From assembly GCF_000834055.1 (NCBI RefSeq), contig NZ_JXSQ01000006.1, positions 121,228-185,227 of the forward strand: 64,000 nucleotides of DNA, given 5' to 3'. Shown here one piece after another: positions 52,622 through 62,563 of this stretch. The DNA is from Leucobacter komagatae (GTDB lineage: Bacteria; Actinomycetota; Actinomycetes; Actinomycetales; Microbacteriaceae). The notes below the pieces were generated by a model. That model was given only the letters and a program-made list of their open reading frames with translations. It was not told the origin of the DNA and searched no databases. The position numbers were made by a program, and so were the translations under genes. Every line of letters begins with the position of its first letter. Position 1 is the stretch's first letter.

Positions 52622-53281
52622 CTACTTCGATCGCTCGCCGCGCACCGCATCGCGCGCGGACCATGGGGTATGCGGATCGCGGAGCGTGTTCCACCCCCGA
52701 GCCCGCGAGGCAGCGGCGGCAAGCACGGCTCCGACGGTAAGACTGTTTGCGATCCGCCCCTCGAGCGCAGCGGTGACCGCGTCGTCGAGCGGTATCCACA
52801 CCGGAACGAGCTCGGCCTCCTCGCCCTCGCGAACGAAGTCATGGACGGCGGGTGACAGGTCGCGGGCGAGGAAGACACGAACTGCCTCGCTTGAACCGCC
52901 AGGGCTCAGGAAGAGCTCGAGCAACAGCGACCAGTTCTCGGCCTGCAGATCGGCTTCCTCCGCGAGTTCCCGCTGCGCGCCGACAAGGCCACTCTCTCCC
53001 GGAACGTCCATGAGGCCGGCCGGGATTTCCCAGTCGCGATGCGCGATGGGGTGCCTGTACTGCTGAAACATGAGTACGCGGTCGTCCCCGTCGAGCGCGA
53101 GCACTGCGACCGCTCCGGGGTGGTCCATGAAGTCGCGCTCAAGCTCGGCGTCGCCGAACGCGAGCCGGTCACGGCGGATATCCCACACGTGACCTGCGAC
53201 GAGCTCGCGGGAGGCGAGCACGCGCACCTCGGGCGCCGGCGTATCGGCGATCCTGAGTTGCGCGTGCGTCGCCTTGCTCAC
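52622..53281 (-). CDS. Nudix hydrolase, ADP-ribose pyrophosphatase type
   Basis: 219 aa with the Nudix box 'GLMDVPGESGLVGAQRELAEEADL' and a beta-rich N-terminal domain ('HVWDIRRDRLAFGDAELERDFMDHPGAVAVLAL'), the ADP-ribose pyrophosphatase plan. It cleaves ADP-ribose to AMP and ribose 5-phosphate. The GTG at 53281 has GGAG 6 nt upstream within the pyrG end. It is in the usual pyrG-nudix-xerD order. Confidence 0.93.
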   Translation of the reverse strand: MSKATHAQLRIADTPAPEVRVLASRELVAGHVWDIRRDRLAFGDAELERDFMDHPGAVAVLALDGDDRVLMFQQYRHPIAHRDWEIPAGLMDVPGESGLVGAQRELAEEADLQAENWSLLLELFLSPGGSSEAVRVFLARDLSPAVHDFVREGEEAELVPVWIPLDDAVTAALEGRIANSLTVGAVLAAAASRARGWNTLRDPHTPWSARDAVRGERSK

Positions 53282-53285
53282 GGCA

Positions 53286-55025
<1,740 letters not shown>

Positions 55026-56279
55026 TTAGCGGGCATTCTGGCGCGGCACCCATACCTGTTTGATGATCATGAGCACGGCCGCCGTAACGGGGATCGCGAT
55101 CAGCGCGCCGAGCAGCCCGAGCAGCGTACCGCCCGCGAGCGCGCCGATGACCACGAGCGACCCGGGAACCGAGACGACGCGGTTCATGATGCGCGGCGTG
55201 AGCAGGTACGACTCAAGCTGCATGTAGATGAGGTAGTAAATGGCTGCGACGAGTGCCGTGACCGGCGAGTTGAACAGCGCGATCGCGGTCACCAGTACGG
55301 TCGCGAGCACCGATCCAATGAGCGGAATGAGCGCGAGCATGAATACGCCGACAGCAACGAGGCCCGCAAACGGCACCCCAACGATCGACATCATGATGAA
55401 ACCGAGCGTCGCGTTCACGAGCGCGAGCACGACCATCCCATTCACGTACCCACCAACGGACTTCGTTACCTGCTCGGTAATGTCGATGACCTTCGCGCGG
55501 CCTGAGCGCGGCACGACCGAATAGAAGCCACGCTTGATCGTGCGCAGCGATGACAGGAAGTACAGCGAGAGGATGAGCACGATGAGCGTTGCGGTGAGTC
55601 CGTTCGCGATGCCGATTCCCGCCTGCCACACACCGCCTGCGACCGATGCCCAGTTGGACGGCTTCCCGATGAAGTCTTGCCCCATGTTGAGGAGTGCGTT
55701 GAAGTCGACGAACTCGCCGAAGCGCTCATTGACGTCTTTGTACCACTGTTCGCTCGTGAGGTTTCTGACGATCTCTGGCGCGCTCGCAACGAGTTGAGCG
55801 ATCTGATTCGCGATCATCGGGATGACGATCGCGAGGATCCCGCCGATGATGAGGATGAAGCCGGCGAACACAACCCCGATGCCGAGGCCTCGTTTGAGGC
55901 CGTGGCGTTCGAGCCAGCGGACGACGGGATCGAGGCCGAGCGCGATGAATAGCGCGGCGACGACGTACATGAGGATCGTCGACAGCTGGCCGATCATGTC
56001 ACCGAAGACGAGGGCAACGAGCACCCCGAGCGTGATCGTAAAACCGAGCACGAACGGCTGCTTCACGGCGAATTCGCGTTGCCGAGATTCCCGTGCTTCA
56101 TCCTCAGCATCGTGCGCAGCTTCCTGCGCGTCACGGTACATTTCGCGTACATCTGCGTCCATAAGCGCAGTGTCGGCGTGCAGCACAAGTTTTGGCTCCT
56201 CGGCCTTCGCCTCTGGGAGGGTGTGCGCCTCAGCCGTCTTGGGCTTCTTGCCAAAGCCTATGGACCTGAATATTGCCAT
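55026..56279 (-). CDS. AI-2E family transporter (UPF0118)
   Basis: 417 aa with an N-terminal charged cytoplasmic region (about 1-70) and eight membrane helices. The family marks are 'VVAALFIALGLDPVVRWLERHGLKRGLGIGVVFAGF', 'PLIGSVLATVLVTAIALFNSP' and 'PGSLVVIGALAGGTLLGLLGALIAIPVTAAV'. Members export small molecules or exchange Na+; the autoinducer role holds only for TqsA. The ATG at 56279 is the first good start and the ribosome site is weak. Confidence 0.87.
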   Translation of the reverse strand: MAIFRSIGFGKKPKTAEAHTLPEAKAEEPKLVLHADTALMDADVREMYRDAQEAAHDAEDEARESRQREFAVKQPFVLGFTITLGVLVALVFGDMIGQLSTILMYVVAALFIALGLDPVVRWLERHGLKRGLGIGVVFAGFILIIGGILAIVIPMIANQIAQLVASAPEIVRNLTSEQWYKDVNERFGEFVDFNALLNMGQDFIGKPSNWASVAGGVWQAGIGIANGLTATLIVLILSLYFLSSLRTIKRGFYSVVPRSGRAKVIDITEQVTKSVGGYVNGMVVLALVNATLGFIMMSIVGVPFAGLVAVGVFMLALIPLIGSVLATVLVTAIALFNSPVTALVAAIYYLIYMQLESYLLTPRIMNRVVSVPGSLVVIGALAGGTLLGLLGALIAIPVTAAVLMIIKQVWVPRQNAR

Positions 56280-56362
56280 GGAGTGAGCGTAGCAGCGGCC
56301 AACAGCTTTGGGCGAGGCATTCACACTGTCTGGCGTCGCCACTTGGCGCGCCTCGCCGGTAT

Positions 56363-58048
56363 CTACTTGCCGAGTTCGAGCAGTTCGGCCGCGTGATCCA
56401 GTGCACTTTCTGAGGTGTCGAGGCCTGAGAGCAGCCGCGCCATCTCCGCGAGCCTCGCATCCCCCTCGAGCGCCACACAGCTTGACTGCGTGAATCCCCC
56501 GCTTGAGTCCTTGACGACGCGCAAGTGGTTCGTCGCGAATGCGGCGACCTGCGCGAGGTGGGTGACGACGATCACCTGCGAGGTGTTGGAGAGTTGCCGA
56601 AGTCTCCTACCGATCTCGATGGCCGCTGCCCCTCCGACGCCAGCATCGACCTCGTCGAAGACGAAGGTTGGGACGGGGTCTGCGCCGGCCAACACGACTT
56701 CGAGTGCGAGCATGACGCGCGAGAGCTCACCGCCTGACGCGCTCTTTGCGATGGGCCGTGGAGTCGCTCCCGGGTGCGGCGCGAGCAGGAACTGAATCTC
56801 ATCCGCGCCAGAGGTGCTGAGCGTTTCGAGGGGTGTGACGCTTGCGACAAAGCGGGCGTCCGGGAGAGCGAGGGCGGCGAGTTCACGGCTCACTGCTGCG
56901 CCGAGCTCCTCTGCGGCTGCGCTGCGCTGGGTGGTGAGCTGCTCTGCGAGCGCCTGCTCGCGTTCCCGAAGCGCAATCACTTTCGCTTCGAGCCCGCCGA
57001 GCGCTTCGTCGTCGCCATCGATATCGAGGAGCTCACGCGAAGCCGTCTCGGCGTGGGCGAGGACTTCCTCGGTCGTCGCCCCAAAGTAGCGGAAGAGTCC
57101 GTTGAGTTGCGCGAGGCGCTCGTTTGCGCGGGCGAGCTCGCCTGGCCCTTCTTCGTCGAGGTCGTTCGCGTAGGCAGCGAGCTCTTTCGCGGCGTCTGCA
57201 ATCTGGAAGCTTACGGACCTGAGCTGCTCGACGGTGGCTGCGATGCGTGGATCGAGGCTTGCGACTCGTTCGAGGTCTTGCACGGCGAGCTCGACGAGCC
57301 CGCCAGCGTCGCGCTGCATGGGATCATCTGATTCGCTCGCGAGCGCTTCGCCAGCGCCGACCGCCGCAGCGCGCAGCTCTTCGACGTTGCTGAGCAGTTC
57401 GATGCGCGCAGTGAGCTCTCCCTCTTCGCCTGCGATGGGATCCACCGCGGCGATCTCCTCGAGCTCCGCGCGGAGCCTCGCCGCCTCAGCTGCACGCGTC
57501 TCCTGGGTCTCAGTGAGGGTGTGGAAGCGAGCCTGGGCGGCAGCACGCTCCGCGTGGACGTCACGGTAGTCACGCAGTGTTGCGGCGAGCGCGGCGCCGC
57601 CGAACCGGTCGAGGGTGTCCCGCTGAGCCGTCTGTGAGCGGAGCCGAAGCTGTTCGGACTGGCCGTGGACCGCGAAGAGGCGTTCGGAGAGGCGTCCGAG
57701 TGCGCCGACGGGGGCGCTCACACCACCGATGGCAGCGCGGCTGCGTCCTTCCGCGCTGACGGTGCGGCTCATGATGAGTTCGCCGTCTTCGAGGTCTCCG
57801 CCGAGTTCCTCAACGATCTCTGCGACGAGCGGGTCGGAGCTGTGCACGATGCCACTCACCCTCGCCTGCGAGGCGCCTACGCGTACACCTCCGGCGTCCG
57901 AGCGCTCCCCCATGAGCAGCCCGAGGGCGCTGACGACCATCGTCTTTCCCGCGCCCGTTTCGCCGGTGATCGCGGTGAAGCCGGGGCCGAGCGGGAGCTT
58001 GGAGTCAGCAATGACGCCGAGGTCTTTGATGTGGAGTTCTTCGATCAT
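56363..58048 (-). CDS. DNA repair protein RecN
   Basis: A 561-aa SMC-like ATPase. It has Walker A GETGAGKT near the start, long coiled-coil arms in the middle, signature 'SASGGELSRVMLALEVVL' and Walker B 'TFVFDEVDAGVGG'. RecN acts early in double-strand-break repair by holding DNA ends. The ATG overlaps the nadK stop as ATGA. Confidence 0.96.
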   Translation of the reverse strand: MIEELHIKDLGVIADSKLPLGPGFTAITGETGAGKTMVVSALGLLMGERSDAGGVRVGASQARVSGIVHSSDPLVAEIVEELGGDLEDGELIMSRTVSAEGRSRAAIGGVSAPVGALGRLSERLFAVHGQSEQLRLRSQTAQRDTLDRFGGAALAATLRDYRDVHAERAAAQARFHTLTETQETRAAEAARLRAELEEIAAVDPIAGEEGELTARIELLSNVEELRAAAVGAGEALASESDDPMQRDAGGLVELAVQDLERVASLDPRIAATVEQLRSVSFQIADAAKELAAYANDLDEEGPGELARANERLAQLNGLFRYFGATTEEVLAHAETASRELLDIDGDDEALGGLEAKVIALREREQALAEQLTTQRSAAAEELGAAVSRELAALALPDARFVASVTPLETLSTSGADEIQFLLAPHPGATPRPIAKSASGGELSRVMLALEVVLAGADPVPTFVFDEVDAGVGGAAAIEIGRRLRQLSNTSQVIVVTHLAQVAAFATNHLRVVKDSSGGFTQSSCVALEGDARLAEMARLLSGLDTSESALDHAAELLELGK

Positions 58049-59028
58049 GCGTCGCTGTTCTCCTCGCTGCGATGGGTGCCGTTCCAGGTATCAAGCACGC
58101 TCGCTCGTCCGCCGCCGTTGCCGCTGCGGTCGCCCCGCCATCCGCTCACGGGGAGGTCGAACTTACGAACGAGGCGCTCAGAGAAGGGTGCCTCGTCGAG
58201 GCGGGCAATGCGGACAGTCTCCGGCGACCTGCGCACAGTCACGACCGACCCAGCTGGCAGCTCGGTGCGTCTGCGGCCGTCGCACCACATCACCCCTGGG
58301 CCGATGTTCTCGGGAAGGATCCTGACGGTGAGTTCGGAGTCTGGGCCAGCAACGAGTGGCTTGTTGAAGAGCGCATGCGCCGCGATGGGCACCATGAGGA
58401 GCGCTTGCACGGAAGGCCACACGATCGGCCCGCCCGCGGAAAATGCGTAGGCGGTTGAACCGGTCGGCGTTGCGAGCACGACGCCGTCACAGGCGAACAC
58501 CGAGACGGGGTGATCGTCGATGCCGACGGAGACTTCGAGCATTCTCCTGCGCTTTTCGACGGTTGCCTCGTTGAGCGCCCAGGTCTCGGCGAGGAGTTCG
58601 CCGTTGAGTTCGGCGCGCACATCGAGGGTGAGGCGCTCGTCGACGGTGTAGTTACCTGCGAGCACTTGTTCGACGGTGAACCCCAGGTCGAGGCTCTCCA
58701 TCTCCGCGAGGAAGCCCACGTGGCCGAGGTTGACGCCGGCGATGGGGCACGCCGACCCGCGGAGCATTTCTGCCGCGCGCAGGATGGTGCCGTCGCCGCC
58801 GAGCACGAAAGCCGCCTCAAGCTGGTCGAGCGGTACGTCGGTGCCGAGCACCGCGGTGTTCCCGACGTCGACGTGCGGTGCGAATTCGGCGCGGTCTGTC
58901 GCGCTGAGCACGGGGACCACGCCCGCCGCGAGCAACGCATCGACGACAGCTGCTGTCGCCTCGATCGCTTCGGCACGGTAGGTGTGAGAGACGATGAGCA
59001 TGCATCGCGCCGGTGATGTTTCAGTCAC
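58045..59028 (-). CDS. NAD kinase
   Basis: 327 aa with 'VLGGDGTILRAAEML' (GGDGT site), 'NLGHVGFLAE', 'NEATVEK' and 'DGVVLATPTGSTAYAFSAGGPI', all hallmarks of NAD kinase making NADP. The GTG at 59028 overlaps the tlyA stop (GTGA). The C-terminal 30 residues are a polar tail not needed for the fold. The tlyA-nadK-recN order is standard in Actinobacteria. Confidence 0.96.
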   Translation of the reverse strand: MTETSPARCMLIVSHTYRAEAIEATAAVVDALLAAGVVPVLSATDRAEFAPHVDVGNTAVLGTDVPLDQLEAAFVLGGDGTILRAAEMLRGSACPIAGVNLGHVGFLAEMESLDLGFTVEQVLAGNYTVDERLTLDVRAELNGELLAETWALNEATVEKRRRMLEVSVGIDDHPVSVFACDGVVLATPTGSTAYAFSAGGPIVWPSVQALLMVPIAAHALFNKPLVAGPDSELTVRILPENIGPGVMWCDGRRRTELPAGSVVTVRRSPETVRIARLDEAPFSERLVRKFDLPVSGWRGDRSGNGGGRASVLDTWNGTHRSEENSDA

Positions 59029-59897
59029 TCGTTGGTCCCTTCTACGTGCTCGCTGGTTTCTGTGCACACCTCGTGTATGCGCGCTTCCCATTCTCTCGGA
59101 TCGGGTGCTGCGGCGCGCACGAAGTGCACGAGAAATTCACGGTTTCCCTCGCCACCGGCGATGGGGGACGGAGCGATCCCGCGTGCTGCGAGGCCCTCAG
59201 CTGCTGCTGCATCGAGTACTGTGCGGATCGCGCCCGCCCACTGCGCGGGGTCAGTGACGATACCGTCGCGGACTCGCCCGACCTCGAACTGCGGCTTGAT
59301 GAGCAACGCCAGTTCAGCGCCTTCGTCTGCGCACCGGGCGATGGCGGGAAGGATCAGGGTGAGGGAAATAAAGGAGAGGTCAGCGACGATGAGGCTTGGC
59401 CGTTCAACGACCCCGGTGAGGCTGGCAAGCGCTGCAGCGTCAAGATCACGAGCGTTGCAGCCCTCGACCACACGGACGCGGGCGTCAGCGCGAATCTCGG
59501 GAGCGAGCTGGTCGTGTCCGACGTCGACCGCGAGCACCTCCCGTGCACCGCGTTCGAGGAGCACCTGGGTGAAGCCGCCCGTGGATGCGCCGAGGTCGAG
59601 GGCGAGCCTGTCCGCGGGGTCAATCGCGAAGATGTCTAGCGCCGCGAGGAGTTTGTGGGCGCCGCGGCTCACGTAGTGGTCGTCGCCACTCACGGTGATT
59701 TGGCCGCCCGCGCGCACTCGCATTCCCGCCTTGCGTGCCGTTTCGCCGTCAACGGTCACTCCGCCAGCGGCGATGAGCTCGGCCGCCCGGTTGCGCGAGC
59801 GGACGAGGCCGAGGTCGACAAGGGCCCGGTCGAGTCGTGCTGGCTCGCCATCCCACTGTCCCGCTTGCTGCACCTGGTCAGGCCACTTCGTTGTCAC
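59025..59897 (-). CDS. TlyA family rRNA 2'-O-methyltransferase / hemolysin-like
   Basis: 290 aa. The S4 domain ('LDRALVDLGLVRSRNRAAELIAAGGVTVDGE') precedes an FtsJ-type SAM domain ('LALDLGASTGGFTQVLLERGAREVLAVDVGHDQL', 'LIVADLSFISLTLILP', 'LLIKPQFEVGR'). In Mycobacterium, TlyA methylates 16S C1409 and 23S C1920, which sets capreomycin sensitivity. The GTG at 59897 has AGGAG 10 nt upstream and overlaps the small gene in front by 20 nt, giving a 20-residue extension before the S4 domain. Confidence 0.9.
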   Translation of the reverse strand: MTTKWPDQVQQAGQWDGEPARLDRALVDLGLVRSRNRAAELIAAGGVTVDGETARKAGMRVRAGGQITVSGDDHYVSRGAHKLLAALDIFAIDPADRLALDLGASTGGFTQVLLERGAREVLAVDVGHDQLAPEIRADARVRVVEGCNARDLDAAALASLTGVVERPSLIVADLSFISLTLILPAIARCADEGAELALLIKPQFEVGRVRDGIVTDPAQWAGAIRTVLDAAAAEGLAARGIAPSPIAGGEGNREFLVHFVRAAAPDPREWEARIHEVCTETSEHVEGTNE

Positions 59898-60081
59898 TGC
59901 GCTGCAGCTCCTGCATGAGCTCGTCGTGAAGCTGCTCGAAGCCACGGGCGCGCCGATCGAGCGGCTGTGACTCGATGATGCCGAGCCTGTCGAGGAGTTC
60001 GCCCCCCGCTGCCGCGTCAGGGAGTGGCTCCCGCACCTGCTGTGCCGCCCCCGTCTGCCAACTCTCCGACTCGCGTTCCAT
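59878..60081 (-). CDS. Small conserved protein upstream of tlyA
   Basis: 67 aa, acidic, with two helical parts (about 14-35 and 45-64, 'GFEQLHDELMQELQRSDNEVA'). A protein of this size and position is often found before tlyA in related actinobacteria, but I do not know its function. The gene overlaps the tlyA start by 20 nt, so the two are co-translated. It probably begins the transcript that runs into nadK and recN. Confidence 0.65.
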   Translation of the reverse strand: MERESESWQTGAAQQVREPLPDAAAGGELLDRLGIIESQPLDRRARGFEQLHDELMQELQRSDNEVA

Positions 60082-60126
60082 GCCATAAGCCTACTCGCAG
60101 CGCTGCAGCACTCCCCCAGGAAGATT

Positions 60127-60170
60127 GTTCGACTACTCGAACTTGACTGTGCGGCATATCGAATTAGCAT
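60127..60170 (+). promoter_or_regulatory. Promoter and palindrome upstream of the metal transporter
   Basis: The 16-bp palindrome GTTCGA-CTAC-TCGAAC (60127-60142) directly abuts TTGACT (60143-60148), a good -35. TAGCAT (60165-60170, spacing 16) can be the -10. A metal-responsive repressor bound here would block the promoter; its identity is unknown. Confidence 0.5.
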
Positions 60171-60176
60171 GGAGAC

Positions 60177-61430
60177 ATGATGCCAACCACCGCTCGCACG
60201 CGGCCGGAACGCAGGCTTCTTCATCTGCTCGGACCTGCATTCGTCGCCGCCATCGCCTATGTCGATCCTGGCAACGTCGCCGCGAATCTGTCCGCGGGGG
60301 CGAAGTACGGGTACACGCTGCTGTGGGTACTCGTCGCGGCCAACGTGATGGCGGTCATCGTCCAGTACCTCTCGGCAAAGCTCGGGCTAGTGACCGGCAA
60401 GAGCCTGCCGCAGTTGCTCGGCGAGCGCCTCCGCCCCGCTGGCCGACGACTGTACTGGGCGCAGGCAGAGATCGTGGCCGCAGCGACAGACCTCGCCGAG
60501 GTCATCGGCGGCGCGATCGCGCTCTACATCCTCTTTGGCGTGCCGCTCGTCGCCGGCGGCGTCATTGTCGGGTTGGTCTCGCTCCTCATCCTGATGCTCC
60601 AGGGCAAATACCAGCGTCGCTTCGAAGCCGTGATCATGGCCATGCTGCTCATCATCACCATTGGCTTCGTCGGCGGGCTGTTCGTGAGCCAACTCGACGT
60701 CGGCGAGATGTTCGCCGGCCTTGTCCCCCGCTTCGTCGACACGCAATCAGTGCTGCTCGCCGCGAGCATGCTCGGCGCCACCGTGATGCCGCACGCAATA
60801 TACCTACACTCCTCGCTTGCGCGCGATCGCCACGGGCACACCCCCGAAGACCACGTCGGTGGCCGGGCGCCACGGATCCGCCACCTGTTGCGCGCGACCA
60901 AGCTCGATGTTGTACTTGCCCTGGTCGTCGCCGGCGGAGTGAACATCGCCATGCTGCTCCTCGCTGCGGCCTCACTGCCCGGGATTGATGGGACAGACAC
61001 GATCGAAGGCGCAGCAGCGGCAATCACCGAACATGTAGGCCCGGTCGTCGGGCTCCTCTTCGCAATTGGATTGCTCGTCTCTGGGCTCGCGTCGACGTCC
61101 GTCGGGGCGTATGCCGGTGCCGAAATCATGGCGGGCCTGCTGAACATCCGTGTGTCGCTCCTCACGAGGCGACTCATCACGATCCTGCCGGCACTCGTGC
61201 TGCTCGGCTTCAACATCGACCCGACGTGGGCACTCGTCCTCAGCCAGGTCGTTCTGTCCTTTGGCATTCCGTTCGCACTGATCCCGCTCATGAACCTCAC
61301 CGGCAGAGCGGACATCATGGGGGAATTCACCAACGGGCGGGTGCTCCGCTACGTCGGCCTGTTCGTCGTGCTCGCCATCGTGGCGCTGAACCTCTGGCTC
61401 ATCTTCTCCACGATCGTGTGGGGAGCGTGA
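60177..61430 (+). CDS. Nramp family divalent metal transporter
   Basis: 417 aa with eleven membrane helices. Metal ligands are present: DPGN in TM1 ('AIAYVDPGNVAANLSAG') and Met in TM6 ('LGATVMPHAIYLHSSL'). Family members import Mn2+ (MntH) or Fe2+ with protons. Two ATGs (60177, 60180) are possible; GGAG at 60171 suits the second, while the first would make a leaderless mRNA from the predicted promoter. It is divergent from the tlyA operon. Confidence 0.92.
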   Translation: MMPTTARTRPERRLLHLLGPAFVAAIAYVDPGNVAANLSAGAKYGYTLLWVLVAANVMAVIVQYLSAKLGLVTGKSLPQLLGERLRPAGRRLYWAQAEIVAAATDLAEVIGGAIALYILFGVPLVAGGVIVGLVSLLILMLQGKYQRRFEAVIMAMLLIITIGFVGGLFVSQLDVGEMFAGLVPRFVDTQSVLLAASMLGATVMPHAIYLHSSLARDRHGHTPEDHVGGRAPRIRHLLRATKLDVVLALVVAGGVNIAMLLLAAASLPGIDGTDTIEGAAAAITEHVGPVVGLLFAIGLLVSGLASTSVGAYAGAEIMAGLLNIRVSLLTRRLITILPALVLLGFNIDPTWALVLSQVVLSFGIPFALIPLMNLTGRADIMGEFTNGRVLRYVGLFVVLAIVALNLWLIFSTIVWGA

Positions 61431-61479
61431 GCGCCACCAACACTGCGCCGTGCTGCGCGCCAGGCCGGGCACAACAAAA

Positions 61480-61511
61480 CGAACCGGTGCAGCACACGCC
61501 GCACCGGTTCG
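61480..61511 (-). terminator. Terminator after the HAD hydrolase gene
   Basis: Arms CGAACCGGTGC and GCACCGGTTCG flank a 10-nt loop. In minus-strand sense the hairpin ends in GTTTTGTTG, 11 nt after the HAD stop. It can also serve the convergent Nramp gene. Confidence 0.75.
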
Positions 61512-61521
61512 CTAATGCTGG

Positions 61522-62559
61522 CTAGCGCCAGTGATCCTCGAGCAAGATCTCCGGAACCTTCAGGCCATAGATCGCCCTGCCCGACGACCAAATCGCTTCG
61601 CAGCCGGCCCGCAGCAACTCCATCGGAGTTTCGCCCTCAGACACGACGGTCACCACGTGGCCGTCCATCCTCACCTTCGCAGAACCGACCCGCACGGTGC
61701 CGTCCCGCAGCGTCTCAGCCCGCTGATACGGCTGGTGCAGTTCTGCGAGCGAAGCCACAGTAAAGTCAGGGCGCATGTCATCGGACGCAGCAATCAGCTG
61801 CTTAGGCCGATCCACACCCGTCAGCACGAAGAGTGACGGAATGCCAGCGGCGACCGCACCCTTAATGTCGGTGTCGAGCCGGTCCCCCAGCATGAGGGCG
61901 TTGCGTGAGCCGAAGCGCGCAAACGCGGTCTCATAGATCGGGGTCTCTGGCTTGCCAGCAAAGTCTGGCAGCCGCTGCACAGCAGTGTGAACCGCTGACA
62001 CCAGCGTTCCGTTGCCAGGCGCAATACCGCGGGCTCGGGGAACCGTCCAGTCGGTGTTCGTTGCGATCCAGGGCAGCGGATCGCGGCCCGGGTTCTCTTG
62101 CAACGCGTAGGAGGCCTCAGCGAGCTGCTCCCACCCAACGTCCTTCGCGAACCCTTGGATCACAGCCACCGGGCTATCGTCAGCGCTTCGCGTCCACGCG
62201 AAACCCGCCTTCTCGAGCTCGTGCGTGAGACCCTCACCACCGACAACCAGCACCCGCGAGCCAGCAGGAACGACCTCACGCAGCAACGCGACGGCGGCCT
62301 GCGGTGAGGTGATGACGTCGCTGCTCGTCGCCGTCAACCCAAGCTCGGTGAGGTGCGCCGCGACCGCTGCATCCGTCCGCGCCGCGTTGTTCGTGATGAA
62401 CCCCAGGCGGACTTCCTCCGACGCGAGATTCAGCGCTTCGACAGCGCCAACGATCGCCCCTGAGCCACGATAGATCACTCCATCGAGATCGCTCAGCAGC
62501 AGATCCTTCCCCTCAATGGGGGCAGGATCGAACCGGTCACGCTTGCCGAACAGCGCCAT
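61522..62559 (-). CDS. HAD-IIA family hydrolase (NagD-like phosphatase)
   Basis: 345 aa. The nucleophile motif is 'LLSDLDGVIYRG', motif II includes 'FITNNAARTD', and 'MLGDRLDTDIKGAVAAGIPSLFVLTGV' carries the C-terminal acidic residues. A C2 cap domain lies between. Such enzymes dephosphorylate 4-nitrophenyl phosphate, glycerol phosphate or nucleotides; the substrate here is unknown. It follows the TPR-like gene by 4 nt and ends the operon. Confidence 0.92.
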   Translation of the reverse strand: MALFGKRDRFDPAPIEGKDLLLSDLDGVIYRGSGAIVGAVEALNLASEEVRLGFITNNAARTDAAVAAHLTELGLTATSSDVITSPQAAVALLREVVPAGSRVLVVGGEGLTHELEKAGFAWTRSADDSPVAVIQGFAKDVGWEQLAEASYALQENPGRDPLPWIATNTDWTVPRARGIAPGNGTLVSAVHTAVQRLPDFAGKPETPIYETAFARFGSRNALMLGDRLDTDIKGAVAAGIPSLFVLTGVDRPKQLIAASDDMRPDFTVASLAELHQPYQRAETLRDGTVRVGSAKVRMDGHVVTVVSEGETPMELLRAGCEAIWSSGRAIYGLKVPEILLEDHWR

Positions 62560-62563
62560 CTCG

